Positions 49,961 through 62,180 are shown, counted from the stretch's first letter. The stretch is DNA of 64,000 nucleotides from Diplonema papillatum (GCA_030068145.1 JAPJBO010000014.1:248001-312000), one strand, 5' to 3'. Notes: generated by a model not told the origin, from the sequence alone. Numbers and translations are program-made.

Positions 49961-51996
49961 CCTCCCCGCAGGCCGATCCTCCCGCGTTCTCCACCCCCTG
50001 TGTTTCGTGCGGTCTTCAAACCCCCCACCCCTCCCCCGTTTCTTCTTCTCAAGACACCCACACCCTTTTGGCATTTGAATGGGTTCCCTCTCCTCTCTCG
50101 GGGAAAGTCAGCTCGGGGAACGTCAGAGCGTAGCGATGACCACGAGAACACCTACGCAGGTGGGGCCCTGGAATGCTAAGGCGTGACTACCCCCGTCCCT
50201 GTCCCTCCCAGGGAGCCGCCCCGAATCTAGCCTGGTCCACCTGACGGTGGAGCAACTCTTACCACTTATCGGTTTCAGCCACTTTTAACCTCTTTTCAAC
50301 TCGGGTAGCGCCCCTGTCTTTTCTAGCAAACTCGTTTCAGCAGCTTCGGCGCGTCCCGGGAGATCGAGTGAGGACCTTTCGAGAGACAACATGTACTGGA
50401 CGAAAGCCTCTGGATGTTTCGTTTCGGGACCACTTGCTTCAGAACAAAGTTGGACGACGGCAGTCAACGTCCGTCCCCCCCGGATCAACACCGAACACGA
50501 AGCCGCAGGAAGCGAAGGCAAACGTGTTTCCTCTTCGTGGCGAAAACCCATAAAAGGAGAACGAAGAAAAAAAAAACGGGTGGGGGGGTCGAAGCAGAAA
50601 ACTGCACGGTTCACAACATATCTGAAAAGTCGCCACTTTTTGATGGAATACGATGGCCGGGCGTACACCCCGCGGCGTTTGCCGCTCCACGACGGATAAA
50701 GCTAACTAAGAACCCGCGACGGGCGGAGGCAGCGCGTTGTACTTGACCAGCCTTTATGACTTTTTTGTGCACAGCAGTCCACGAGGTTGCTATTCAGCGT
50801 GACACGATCTTGATTTCGGGACAGCATATTTAGAACTGAAGGATAGGCTCTGAACGACGGCCGCAACGTGGTTGTTGTACACGGAGCGCTTGAACTCCGA
50901 AGATGCAGGTGGAATCCGTCCGAGAAGTACGGAGAACTGGCGTTGGGGTGCCATTCTTTGCAGGTTCCACCAGCGCACTACCCCAGGGGCAAGGTATTGT
51001 ACTGCAGTTCTTGCGCACGCGTTCGTCCGAGGATGTCACCGATAGTCAAGCTCGTGTTTTGTTCGAACCCAATTGGCAAGGCAGCCCTTCGAGCCGTCCA
51101 GCCGCCTGTTCAAAGGGCCCAAGGATTTCAGAGGAACATAGTCACTCGGTCCTACATGAGATGAGGGCACGTTTGCAAAGAAACAGCAGGAAAAGGGGAA
51201 AAGGAAGAAGTTGCTTGCTTCCTCCGTCGGGCACCTGGTGATGGTGATGTTGATTGATGTAACTGGGTGGGATAGAGTCGAAATCGTCGATTGGGATGCC
51301 GATTGAGAGCTTCTATTGTTGTAAGGAGGATCTCCACCAATTTCAGTATGTTTCGTTCTCTCTCTGTTCGGGAGCAAGCTTGGAAGGGCGGACTAATCGC
51401 TACACTCCCAAACGAGCATAAACAGCGGCAGGATAGTTTGCGCCCATCAACGACCCAATGATGGCACCTACTCACAGTGCAGTCGGTGTGACACGGAGCA
51501 GGGTCCAGCGAGACGCTGACTGTCCACATGTCGGACGCAGCAGTGATGCTGTCGGCTTTTCCCCCCTTTGCTCAAACGCGCAGACCGCTACAAGACTAGG
51601 CCGCCTTGCAGCCTGAGCTCTGGAGTCACGCTTGCGGAGCGCTACTTAAATATCGGTCTACTTTTATTCGCTTCGACGTACCGGGGGCTAGCCCCGCGGG
51701 AGCTCTGCTTCGTGTACAACGGTACGAGGCGCCTCAGTGGCCACCGACGGCAGCCACGGGCTCTCACCTGAGCGCAGCCCAGAGGCACGGATTGCACGGG
51801 AACGGGTGTCGGGCTGGCGCATGGAGACAGTGCGGGGATAGTACAACGGGCACTCCCGTTCCCAGTCCCGCGCGCGTCAAAGTTCCGCCGCGCCCTCACC
51901 ACGGGGGCGCTGACGCAGCTCTTCTCGGCGCAATTCTGCGCCAAGTCAAGCTCGCAGCACTCCCGGCCAACACCGTCCGGACGAGGCGTCGTGTGC
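49961..51996. other. Intergenic spacer upstream of the PRPP synthetase gene
   Basis: No gene recognised. Contains the inverted R7 copy (50155-50260) and an A-run near 50570. A minus-strand frame at 50668-50285 is open but has no recognisable family. Confidence 0.5.
50155..50260 (-). repeat. Dispersed repeat R7, inverted copy
   Basis: Reverse complement of 43261-43385: CCCTGTCCCTCCCAGGGAG and CACCTGACGGTGGAG are the inverse of sequences there. Confidence 0.7.
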
Positions 51997-52140
51997 AAAA
52001 ATACTCGAGGGACCGCCATGTGCCCAATTCGACGGAGGTTCAAAGAGAAGAAACAGTACAACTACAAGGCAGGTACTTTTCTCGTTGAACACTCGCCCGG
52101 CACTAAGCCCAGACTTACCTGTGTAGGCTGCAGACTTCCT
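51997..52140 (+). repeat. Dispersed repeat R1, left part of an interrupted copy (E)
   Basis: AAATACTCGAGGGACCGCC, TTTTCTCGTTGAACACTCGC and AGCCCAGACTTACCTGTGT, then sequence leaves the R1 consensus near TTCCTCC. The missing right part resumes at 53290. Confidence 0.65.
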
Positions 52141-52216
52141 CCCAGCGTTTGTGGAATATTGTTGGATTGCTGATGAGTACCTAATACCTAACTAAGCCAG
52201 CCAGCCGAGGTTTCGC

Positions 52217-53263
52217 TACTGGGGGGGGGCAATTACAATTGAGTTCAATTGTAATATAACGATACACGGCGTGGAATTGGGGGGTCTCAGACCCCCCCCC
52301 AAAAAACACTAGTGTATTTCAATTGAAGTGCAGCTTGCCTGTTAGAAACACGTTGTTGTCGGGACTAAATGACAGTACAACGCAACTCCGAGCAAAAACT
52401 GAAGGGAAAACCTTCACGCAACAAGCGAAAGGTTTGAGCCTGCAGTTCGGACTCCGAGCCCTGATTTCTCGTGCACCGGGTCGGAAATACCGCAGGCCGT
52501 GGGTGTTTCCACCAACACCTGGCGAGGCTCCTGCTAAGACTCTTGGCAAGAGAGTGCCCTAACTTGGGCCTAAGGTTCACTTTTTCTGGGGCGGTTGCTC
52601 AGTATCAGAGTTTCCAACAGCATGGCGACCGCAGTCCGACGAACTTACTGCTTTCTCTTTTTGACAGAGAGCGCTGGCGGCAGACGGGCACCACCGATAA
52701 ATCTGGGCATAACAAGATGTCCCATCCGATGGGCCATCGCCCCCATGCCGGGCCACGGTCACGATTGGCAGTGTCTCCGGCTGGCTCCGAAGCTCAACTC
52801 CGGAGCTGGCTCAGCAGCTCCGGAGCCACCGCCACACTGCGATTGCCGGCCCATTGCCATGTTTGTGCTTCATGATCCCCGCACACAGCCAGCTCCAAGA
52901 CTTTGGCACGAGCACCGGCATCAGCGACATCATCATGATCATGCTCAAAACCTTTGGAAGACCCGGGTTCGGAATGCACACGAAAACCTCGTTTTAAGAT
53001 TTCTTCTCCGCTTTGGAGGTCCAACTTGACTTTTCCAAAAAAAAGCCGAAACGAAAACGGCCCTGAAACCGCCTCACTGACTGGTTCACACTCAACGGCA
53101 GTGCGAAGTGTCAGCCGTACAGTAACATTACAATTCAATTGTATTATACGGTTGGGATGCGCCGATTCCCCGAAAAAAAAGTTCAATTGTATTATACGGT
53201 TCAATTGTATTATACGGTTCAATTGTATTATACGGTTCAATAGTAATTAGCCCCCCCCCAGTA
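52217..53263. mobile_element. Terminal-inverted-repeat element with TA target duplication
   Basis: The element is 52219-53261 (1043 bp). Left end CTGGGGGGGGGCAATTACAA; the right end, reverse-complemented, is CTGGGGGGGGGCTAATTACT. It is flanked by TA on both sides (52217-52218 and 53262-53263), the Tc1/mariner-type target. Inside the right end are three consecutive 18-bp units TTCAATTGTATTATACGG plus one outlying unit; a related TTCAATTGTAATATAACG sits at the left end. No transposase frame seen, so non-autonomous. Confidence 0.7.
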
Positions 53264-53289
53264 GTACTTTTCGCTGAGTAACTGAGTGA

Positions 53290-53340
53290 CTTTTTTGCAA
53301 CTGGCAGCCTCCTCGAGTTCTCACAAAGCAGGTGCCGAGA
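53290..53340 (+). repeat. Dispersed repeat R1, right part of the interrupted copy (F)
   Basis: TTTTTTGCAACTGGCAGCC, TCCTCGAG and CACAAAGCAGGTGC match the right end of R1. Together with copy E it suggests one ancestral R1 split by an insertion that carries the TIR element. Confidence 0.6.
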
Positions 53341-53448
53341 CAAGAGTGCTGCAGACCGCCGCCGGCACGGGTCGCTTTTTGCAAAGCCTCTGGCTAGCTT
53401 TCGAAGCAGGTTTTGCATTGAAAAGCAAAAATTTGTACTGAACCGAGC

Positions 53449-53507
53449 TTTTAGAGCGAAAACTCGCTCGAAACTCCCGGGGTTTCAAGCATGCTTTTGC
53501 TCTAAAA
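53449..53507. repeat. 59-bp imperfect palindrome
   Basis: TTTTAGAGCGAAAACTCGC at the left and GCATGCTTTTGCTCTAAAA at the right are inverse, around CTCCCGGGGTTT. The left half occurs twice in intron 6 of the seven-exon gene. Likely a tiny foldback transposon remnant. Confidence 0.6.
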
Positions 53508-56500
53508 TTAGTGTTCGCAGATAAGGTAATGATCCGCGAGTGTTCGGGCTAGCGCCAACGATTACCACACTACGCGTTGCAAAAACCTCCGGTGTTTGCA
53601 ACAACACCCACGCTGATGTCAAAAGAAAAAGGTTCGACGCCCCTGCACAAAACGGTCTTCCCCCGCTCTTTCAGCTCAACAAAAGACCCGTGAGCCAAGA
53701 GAGTTTCAAGTAAGCCCACGAGACAAAACGCAGAAATGCTACGCTGTGCGCAAGTGTATGATGGCAGGTGCCAGAATCGAGAGGGTCTACTGACACTGGG
53801 CGCGGGAATTTGCTTACACGCGCAGGTCTCTGCCGTGCGCTGTTCGTCCACAAGAACGTGCGGCGCTAGGCATCGAAGGCGGTTGCCCCGTCGACTCGGT
53901 GCAGTGTTCTTTTTTAGTCAGCGGGAAAGTGACGGCAGATTGAACGACAACGGGGGTGTCTCCTGGTGGTCTTGCGTGCGAGCGGTCGAGTCATATGGCC
54001 GTCAGTGTGCGTTGCCCTGGTTTGTACCTTGGTTTGCCGCGTGTACAGAAACTCGCTTTTCTTCACAGCATGAGGTCGATCGTCGCTCGAGCTGACCGCG
54101 AGTGACCGCGATTAAAGTCCTGTGTATCTCGAAGCTGGGGGCACACTCTTTGCGCCCCCACCGGTCGGCGCCACCATCCTCAGATCCGCTGCAGCAAGTT
54201 CGACGGAGACAGGTCACGGAGAGAAAAGCCACCACCGACACCCGGGAAACGTCTCTCGAGAGAGAGTGTTGGGGGGAAACGAATGAACAAAATGATTGAC
54301 TTGTGCTTGTTTTTGGCTGCGCTAAGACCAAAAACAAAGCAGAGGTGTTACTGAACTAATTGGATTTGATGTCACTTTTTAACGTCCACAAACAAGTTGC
54401 GGACTGCACAACGATTCTTGCAATTCTTGCAGGGAATGGTTGACTCTTGAGCTTGTGCTGCTCACAATTGCGAGGGTCGTACCCCTAAAGCAGGACACTC
54501 CCTTCGTGAGACAAGCAACGGACAGCAGACACACTCGTCTAGCTTTTGGCGGGAGTGTAGTGGGATACCATGGCTATAATAGGTAACGAGAATCTCGCGC
54601 AGGACGTCTATTCGGGGAGTGTTGACGGTGTGCTGGAACCTCTGGCAGGTTACGCTGCTCATTCTTTGTGTGGTGAAAGTCATCTACTTAATTCCATTGC
54701 GAGATTGATCTAGTCGTGGAAGGGCGAGGAAGCAAACACAAAATGCAAGGCAGAGGTTGCTGGGGTTCTCCGCCAAGTACCAGGTCAACAACGTGTACCA
54801 TGGTCGGGTACGGGTCAAGCCAATGGTCAGGTCGGCGTCCTTCTTGAGTAAGATTCTGTGTGGGATTCCTACGCGCCCGTGTCCTTGTCGTTGTGTCCTT
54901 GTCGTTGGATCTAGACACTGCCTTTGCTTGTCTGGCCCAATGCATGTCATGTTCAATTTCAAGATTTGTACAATAGAATCCAACCCGACCAGCTACCAGA
55001 CAAGCGAGGGCAAGATGGACAAAAATACAAGAATGTGTACACGAAACAAACAACCGCTTCTTTCAAGCAAAAAGAAAAGAAATGCGCGAGTTTTGCTTTA
55101 TTCTTCTACGTGTTAGTTGTTGACAACCGAACAGAAGAAGAAGAACATTTCCGGAGTTGGGGCTTGCACTGATAAACGAAGCAACGGACGATCAGCATCA
55201 ACTGACCAAAGGTGATGGAAATGATAAGGCAAAAGTTTCTTGTTCTTCGCGTGTACAGGGTATAAACCTCTCTGGGGGGGGTTTTCCTGTATTAGCACTT
55301 TTTTCGTTGGCTTCGTTTTCTCTTTCATGTGCAACCGTTGTTCCGGAAATGTTCCCGTCAGTACAGATGTACTATTAAGAAAATAAAAGAAAAGGCCGCT
55401 CCTGGTCCAGGAACGTGACGGTCAACCACAGCTTGCAAAGCTTGAGTCGGAGGCAGCACAGTGCCACAACCGTCCGCTCTGCCCTGTGGCTGACCGTCGC
55501 GACGAGCTTGTGTTCAGCGCAAGCGCCAAGCTCCAAGGGTGCGCCACGCCTTGATGCTTTAGTTTGGGAAATCGGTAGCCACTTGACCCGTAGGCCCGTG
55601 GCTCTGCAGTACCGCCGAACACGTGAAGCTTGGCTCCCGTGTAGCAGGCTTTCCCTGGTGTCATTTAGAAAGAATTGAAATCCAACTCGCATTCCTGTCG
55701 AGATGTTGAAGTAAGGCTATCACCTGAACAACACAAGAGCCTTACCCTATTCCTGGGTGGACGATGCGTGTTCAAGATCAGCACTTAAAGAGGTAGTTGT
55801 CTCCGAACAACCTGGCTACAGGATTCCCCTGTATTGATGCTCTCACGAACCCATGCGAGCAAAAGCACCAACTGCCAGGAGGCCGGCGACCGAAAAGATG
55901 TCGAGCCTTCAGAAGTGCTGCTGCCCCACCCAGACGAACCGGCTGTTGCCTGTGGGTTGCCGTCTCGCAGTAGAGAGGGGTTTCAAACCTGCGAAAACGG
56001 CACGCTGAAGCACGAACCGAGAAAAAACGGTTCCGCTAGAGAGACGCAGAAGAGATAAAACCACTGAAGTGGGAAAAGAACATCGCGGGAAAAAACAGCG
56101 TCGGGTCGGGGAGAAGGTGGCTTGGGGACAGCACCGACATAGCCCACGTCGGGCTTTGAATGGATTGGATGTTGGCAATGGTCGATTGAACAACGTTGCA
56201 ACTCTTCGCGAATGCCTCACCTTTCGAGCTCCTTTGGCCTTCATCTTTGTTTGAGCGGGGATTTGCATCCCTCACCCAGGAGAGAAGGTCGAATTGCCAC
56301 CGCAGTTTCCTGCCCGTGAACGACGCTGGGATTTCAGCAATGAGCCTCCCGATTTTGACATGCAGAGATGCGCGGGGAGCGGAGAGGAGGAAGCTGGTAG
56401 AATACTGGGCCGCGGCTTGTTCGGATGCTCAGAATACGAAGAAGCTTGAGAGCAGGGGCATTGCGATCCCGTCTTCCCTCGCCTTCAGGAAAGCGCGGGG

Positions 56501-56953
56501 CCGGCCTCGGTTCTCCGCTTTGACTCCGTATTCGAAACCGAAAAGCCCTGGCGGCATTCGCCATTCTTTCAAACCCGAAGGGAAAATAAACAAAAAATGC
56601 GTGCGTCGAGGTTCCTTCTACTTCGCTTTGAACAATCCGGCTATAAGGGTCGGGTAGTCGCCAGGTGGCTGAAAAGCAATAACGTGGCTTCGCCGACATC
56701 CTTCGCACCTTCGGGAAGCCCTATGTAGAAGAACGATAAAGACAATCGCCCGCACCCCCACACGTGTGTTGTCCTTCGCAGCTCCGAAAAAATAGAAGTC
56801 CTAACGTTCGTTGATCTTACGTATGAGGATCATCATGTCTTGAGCAACATCTCGGGAAAGTTTCAACGTGTTCTAGCTGCCCCATCTTGGCGATACAATT
56901 TTTCGGTTGGTGCCAAGCGACCAAGCCGCGGATTGCTGCCTGTCGGTAGGTGC
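53508..56953. other. Intergenic spacer downstream of the alpha/beta hydrolase gene
   Basis: No gene recognised over 3.4 kb on either strand. Contains an R3 copy at 55070-55385. Confidence 0.5.
55070..55385 (+). repeat. Dispersed repeat R3, copy 2
   Basis: Same orientation and order as 24378-24630, here preceded by a further R3-tail-like unit (GAAATGCGCGAGTTTTGC at about 55078). Confidence 0.6.
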
Positions 56954-59900
56954 TTACGGGGACGCTGGTCGGAGGTGTGTCGACTGTACCGGCGCGAACG
57001 GCTTCAAGAATTCGAGCACCTGGGTCTTGTACTGGTCGTCGAAGTAAAAGTCGTTGTGCCCGCAGCGGCGTGTGTGGAGCTTGAGCCCCAGCTCCCGCGT
57101 CAGTGCTTGCGCTTGCCGTAGAGGCACTATCATGTCCTGTGGTTTGATTCTGTGTTTCCTCTATACTCCCAATATAAAGTGCACCGAGCAACATAGGAAC
57201 CATGTCTCATGGTGGCTTGAATCAACATCATCGGTTTTGTTGACTGTTTCGTGTGCTGTAGACTTGGACACGAGCTCTCTTGTGCTACATCGGCGACTAG
57301 CGCGGAGCGCCGTGTAATTCGATCACAACTGTTGCCTGTGACGGCGTTCATTGAGTTGTTTGTATTAGTTCACTTACAGTAGCTGCTGATCTGCTGCGAT
57401 GGTCTGCGGGGGAGGCTGATTATGATCCATGGATTGCGCGAACTTCTGTTGAATAAGGATGTTGCAGGTTGGGAGGTGTGCTGTATTCATGAGGGTGTTG
57501 AGGGAATGGTGATTGGGTCAGAGCGTATGGGGCTGAGAAACGGTTGAGGTGGGTTTGAACACGGGGGCTTATCTGCTACTGATCTGCTGCGGTGGACTGC
57601 GAGTGGCAGAGCGTAGCGATGGCGGAGCTGAGGGGATGTTTGCGGGCAGGATGTCCGCTGTTGGCGAGGAGTTTCGAGGACTCGGAGGATTCTTGACGCG
57701 CAAGGTTGTTGGGGGAAGTTGGGTACCGCGAGAGTAGTACTTCTTGGGTAATGGTGTTGCTTGGCCGGGGTGTTGGGAACGAACGCGGTGTGTCTACTGC
57801 TTCATCATGTTGTTGCTGGTGTAGGGCCCATGTTGCCCATTCAGCGCACTTGTCCTCCGGTAGCTGGCTGCGAACGCGTAGAGCTACACTTCGGATCACC
57901 GCGCGGTTTCCCTTCGCGAAGGCATCCAGGACCTGCATTCGGGAGGGTGTTTTGCCCCCGAACTCTGGCCTTAGATCCGCCTCCGGTCGGAACCAACTCA
58001 GGTGCGCTGCGTCGTCCGCCGTCAGAACGTGATGGGAGGTGGCCTTTTCATTGCAGCCTCCCAGGCCGCATATCTCCGTTGTGCCGTCTTGTAGAACCGA
58101 GCGCCTCACTAGCGCCTGCAGCAGATCCACTGCTCCAAAAGTAGTAGTAGTAGTAGTAGTAGTATGTGTCGTCTGCCGAAGCAGCCGGAGAGCAGGCGCA
58201 GGGGGCAGGTCTTGCTTTACAATTCTCTTCTTCATGGAGACCCGCCCAGCAAGCCCGACTGTCCAATCACTGTCGAGAAAGGTTTGTGCCCTATAGTGAT
58301 GAGGTGGTTGACCCGGCCCCCACGAAGCCTTATACACAGCACGGCTACAACACGAGGATGCAGCCCTGCTTAGGTGTGCACTCAGCCATCACAGGGCCTC
58401 AGATCTCGCTATTTGACCTGACACAGCTGCGATCCATACAACAGCTGCATCAGACGCAGCTTGATCCGAGAGCTCGCTAGGGGAGGTGACGCTGCTCATC
58501 TGCCAGTCTCACAACTGACTGCTGCCCACACTGCTCCAAAAAAAAAAAAAAAAAATCTGACCGCCCACCGTGGTGACCACCTTAGAGTGTGACAGGTAGC
58601 GTCTCCCCCCTCCACAGTGAAAATAGCCTACACGGTGGACCCGTCAAGGGCTCGTGCGGTCAATGACCGCACCACGCTGACCGCAATAATGTTGACCGGT
58701 CCCCCCCTTGCGGTCATTGACCGGTAGGGTACGTCATTGACCGCACCCATGCGGTCATTGACCGCAACATTGCGGTCAATAACCGTTACTTATGACAGTT
58801 TGCAAGGTAAAATAGGCAGCGAAGTGTACCCACGCAAGGCCTAATTCTCGAAGTACGCACTTACAACTAAACGTACCCAAGTGGCTCGCCCTTTTTACCC
58901 GTGAAAGCGTCTCAAATCGACCTCGCAGAGGAGTGAGACACTTTCACGGGCAGCTGACAGTTTTTTGATTGGCAACGAGCCTGGTGGTGCAGTTCTCTCA
59001 AACGATGCGACGGTGAGCCCGTGCGAAGAAAGACACGGGACGCCACGCACCTTTCCATCGTAACAGACGATGTAAACCCCAAGGTTGATTGTCGACCTTT
59101 GCAAACTCTTCGATGCAACGAGTGCCTCCAGTCTCGCAAACAGTTGTGTCCGGCGTACACAAAAATTAGTGTGGCGTGAGAACAGATGATTTCAACAGGA
59201 AGGCAGCTTTTGCAAATATAGCACCAATATCTCTTCAACGAGAGAAAGATTCTACTTGTCGACAGCGGAAAGCGCGAAGCGCTACGCAGTCGCAAACTTT
59301 GCCGTCGGCAAAGAAGATGTGCTGCGGGACATCTCTACGGGGCCCACGTCGCCATGGAGTTTCTGCTCTTCGTATTGTCTGACGGGAACTGCCCAGAAGA
59401 AAGGGAAAAGTAAGAACACGTCTTTGCAACTGATATCACTGGCGCAAGGGAATGTTGAGTGACTGCCTTACCCCGGGAAACGAGCTTGGGCGAGGTCACC
59501 TTCCATCTACCACAACGCCAGTGAGAAACTGCCTCACCGCAAGTACAATCGAATCGAGCATCAGCGCCAATCATGGTCAGCGGGTTGAGGGAACCGACTG
59601 TCTCGGTTTCCACATGAGGGAAAAACGTTGCTCGCCACGTATCGTCAAAGCGACAAAGAGCACACCGTGAAGGCTGTGTGAAGTTCTCTTTTCGCAGTCG
59701 GCGCGCGGACTTACGAAGTCGAAGGCCCAAACAGTGCTGTCGGAAGGGGCACCGGGCGGCTGTGGCGAGAGAAGAAGAAGCAACGACGAAGAAGAGGAAG
59801 GCGGAGCCGGAGGGCCCCGCGTCACCGAGACGAGCGATGCGAGACAACGTGTTCCTGCTACCTGAAGCAGCAGAAGACAAGCAACAACAGAGACCCGCAA

Positions 59901-60976
59901 CATCAACATTAAAGCCAGGGGCGAGGGTCAAGAAGACGGCACTGACGCGAGCGAAGAAGCGGACGAACTCTGCGTCGGAGCCGACAACAAAACGGCGTAG
60001 AAGAGCGCCCATCGAAGCGCGGCCATCGCTCAAGGCATCGCCCAAGGGGGCTACAGAGGCGAAAGCATGACATGGTGCTCACCATGACTTCTTAGAACCG
60101 AGAGATGAGAGCAAGGAAATGCTACAGGGAATGTTAACGAGGGTTTAGCACGAGACGGATGAGTCACATGATTAGTGCGCACCCTGGGGTAGGTATACAT
60201 GTATTTGGAATATGCTCTTGAGCGGAGCTCGGATTAAGTGCGGTTAACCATTCAGATCATACCTCTGTGCCGTGGCTGATGAAGATGGGAACCCGGTGTG
60301 CGTTCATGACCCGCTCCAGGTTTTTCCTGTTGTCGTAAATGTTGCACAATATGATGCGGGCAATGGCCTCAGGAATGCAGTAGTCGACGCTGTTGCGGGG
60401 GATCGAATAGAAGGTCGAGAGGAGCATGATGGCCATTGGAGGGTGCTTGACCGCAACTGCAGAGGCGATGCCACCTCCGACACTTGCCCCGAAGTACACA
60501 AGCCGACTGGCATCGAACGCGCGCTCGGTCCTCTCGAGGTTGAAGATGTGCTGCAGGACATCACTGACGACCCCAGCCTCCGTCGGGATTCCTACACTCT
60601 TTCCGTAGCCGCGGTACTCCGGCACCATCACATTGAACCCGTGTTTGGTGAACCATACTGCGACACCGACGTAAGAGTTGATGTGCTCGCCGTTTGCATG
60701 GAACAAGAAAACCGTCGGCATTTTCCTCCCACGGTGACATCCCTCAAAAAACCAAGCTTCAGATGAGCTGCTGCCATCATCCACCCACTTACTCCGGCAG
60801 CCCTTGGGCAACGGACCGTCTGGCGGCACAAGGTGCGTAGTTGGAAACAGGAGCTGACATTGGACGTACCACAAGAATGCGAGGTACAACCCGTAGAGCA
60901 GCGGCAGCGCCTGCAGGGCTTCAACCCCGCCGGTGACGAACAAGACGAATGCTACCAAGGAGAGCTTGCCAATCAT
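56954..60976 (-). CDS. ABHD13-like alpha/beta hydrolase, two exons 3.1 kb apart
   Basis: Exons 60976-60263 and 57136-56954 join in phase 0 (CACAGAG/GTATGA ... CCACAG/GACATG) to give 298 aa. The N-terminus is hydrophobic (residues 4-40), a membrane anchor. Motifs: FLFHANGEHINSYVGVA (oxyanion region), EYRGYGKSVGIPTEAG, nucleophile elbow YFGASVGGGIAS with Ser165, then across the splice HGTE/DMIVPL giving Asp239, and RRCGHNDFY giving His265. The triad is complete only after splicing, which confirms the intron. ABHD13/BEM46-type enzymes are membrane-bound serine hydrolases; substrates are poorly known. ATG 60976 was chosen because a 3' splice-like CGCAG lies at 61038; ATG 61060 is also in frame. 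The intron holds repeats, a retroelement fragment and another ORF. Confidence 0.88.
57576..58235 (-). CDS. Hypothetical ORF inside the hydrolase intron
   Basis: An open minus frame of about 220 codons from ATG 58235. The N-terminus includes a Thr tract from a (TAG)8 microsatellite at 58140-58163 and overlaps repeat R4, so the true product, if any, starts near FGAVDLLQALVRR. The middle (CGLGGCNEKATSHHVLTADD, MQVLDAFAKGNRAVIRSVAL) is compositionally plausible with a possible Cys/His cluster (C-x4-C...HH). No family recognised; a transposon-derived protein is the likeliest explanation. Same strand as the host gene. Confidence 0.3.
   Translation of the reverse strand: MKKRIVKQDLPPAPALRLLRQTTHTTTTTTTTFGAVDLLQALVRRSVLQDGTTEICGLGGCNEKATSHHVLTADDAAHLSWFRPEADLRPEFGGKTPSRMQVLDAFAKGNRAVIRSVALRVRSQLPEDKCAEWATWALHQQQHDEAVDTPRSFPTPRPSNTITQEVLLSRYPTSPNNLARQESSESSKLLANSGHPARKHPLSSAIATLCHSQSTAADQ
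58212..58375 (+). repeat. Dispersed repeat R4, copy 2
   Basis: See 42838-42985. CCCCACGAAGCCTTATACAC and GGCTACAACACGAGGATGCA are identical in both. Confidence 0.8.
58535..58800 (+). repeat. LINE 3'UTR fragment plus GCGGTCATTGACCG repeats
   Basis: An A-run, then CACCGTGGTGACCACCTTAG, AGTGTGACAGGTA and CCCCCCTCCACAGTGAAAAT, the inverse of 36185-36255. At 58655-58790 follow several copies of a palindromic GCGGTCAATGACCGCA / TGCGGTCATTGACCGC motif. Confidence 0.65.
59500..59720 (-). pseudogene. Fragment of the RT/RNase H retroelement ORF
   Basis: The minus frame reads CRFDDTWRATFFPHVETETV, matching RSRFDDTWRKTFYPDVSS of the ORF at 62469-64000. About 30 residues downstream the similarity is lost. 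It lies in the intron of the hydrolase gene. The open frame extends upstream to 60045, but a competing Lys/Arg-rich plus-strand frame (59678-60070) covers the same DNA, so how much is element-derived is unclear. Confidence 0.6.
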
Positions 60977-61061
60977 TCCTGATGATCCGACGTGTGGCGG
61001 GTGGGGGGTCGCCCACGCAAGACCCGATTGAAATAACCTGCGAGTGGACTTGTAAAACAAC

Positions 61062-62180
<1,119 letters not shown>

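Noticed and set aside
50285..50668. Minus-strand 127-codon frame ending in GALPELKRG
   Set aside because: It reads plausibly at the end but has no domain, no upstream exon I could join, and mixed third positions. Left as spacer.
59678..60070. Plus-strand Lys/Arg/Ala-rich ORF (130 aa) as a histone-like gene
   Set aside because: It is antisense to a frame with clear similarity to the retroelement, has no histone-fold pattern, and could be compositional. Mentioned only as an open question.
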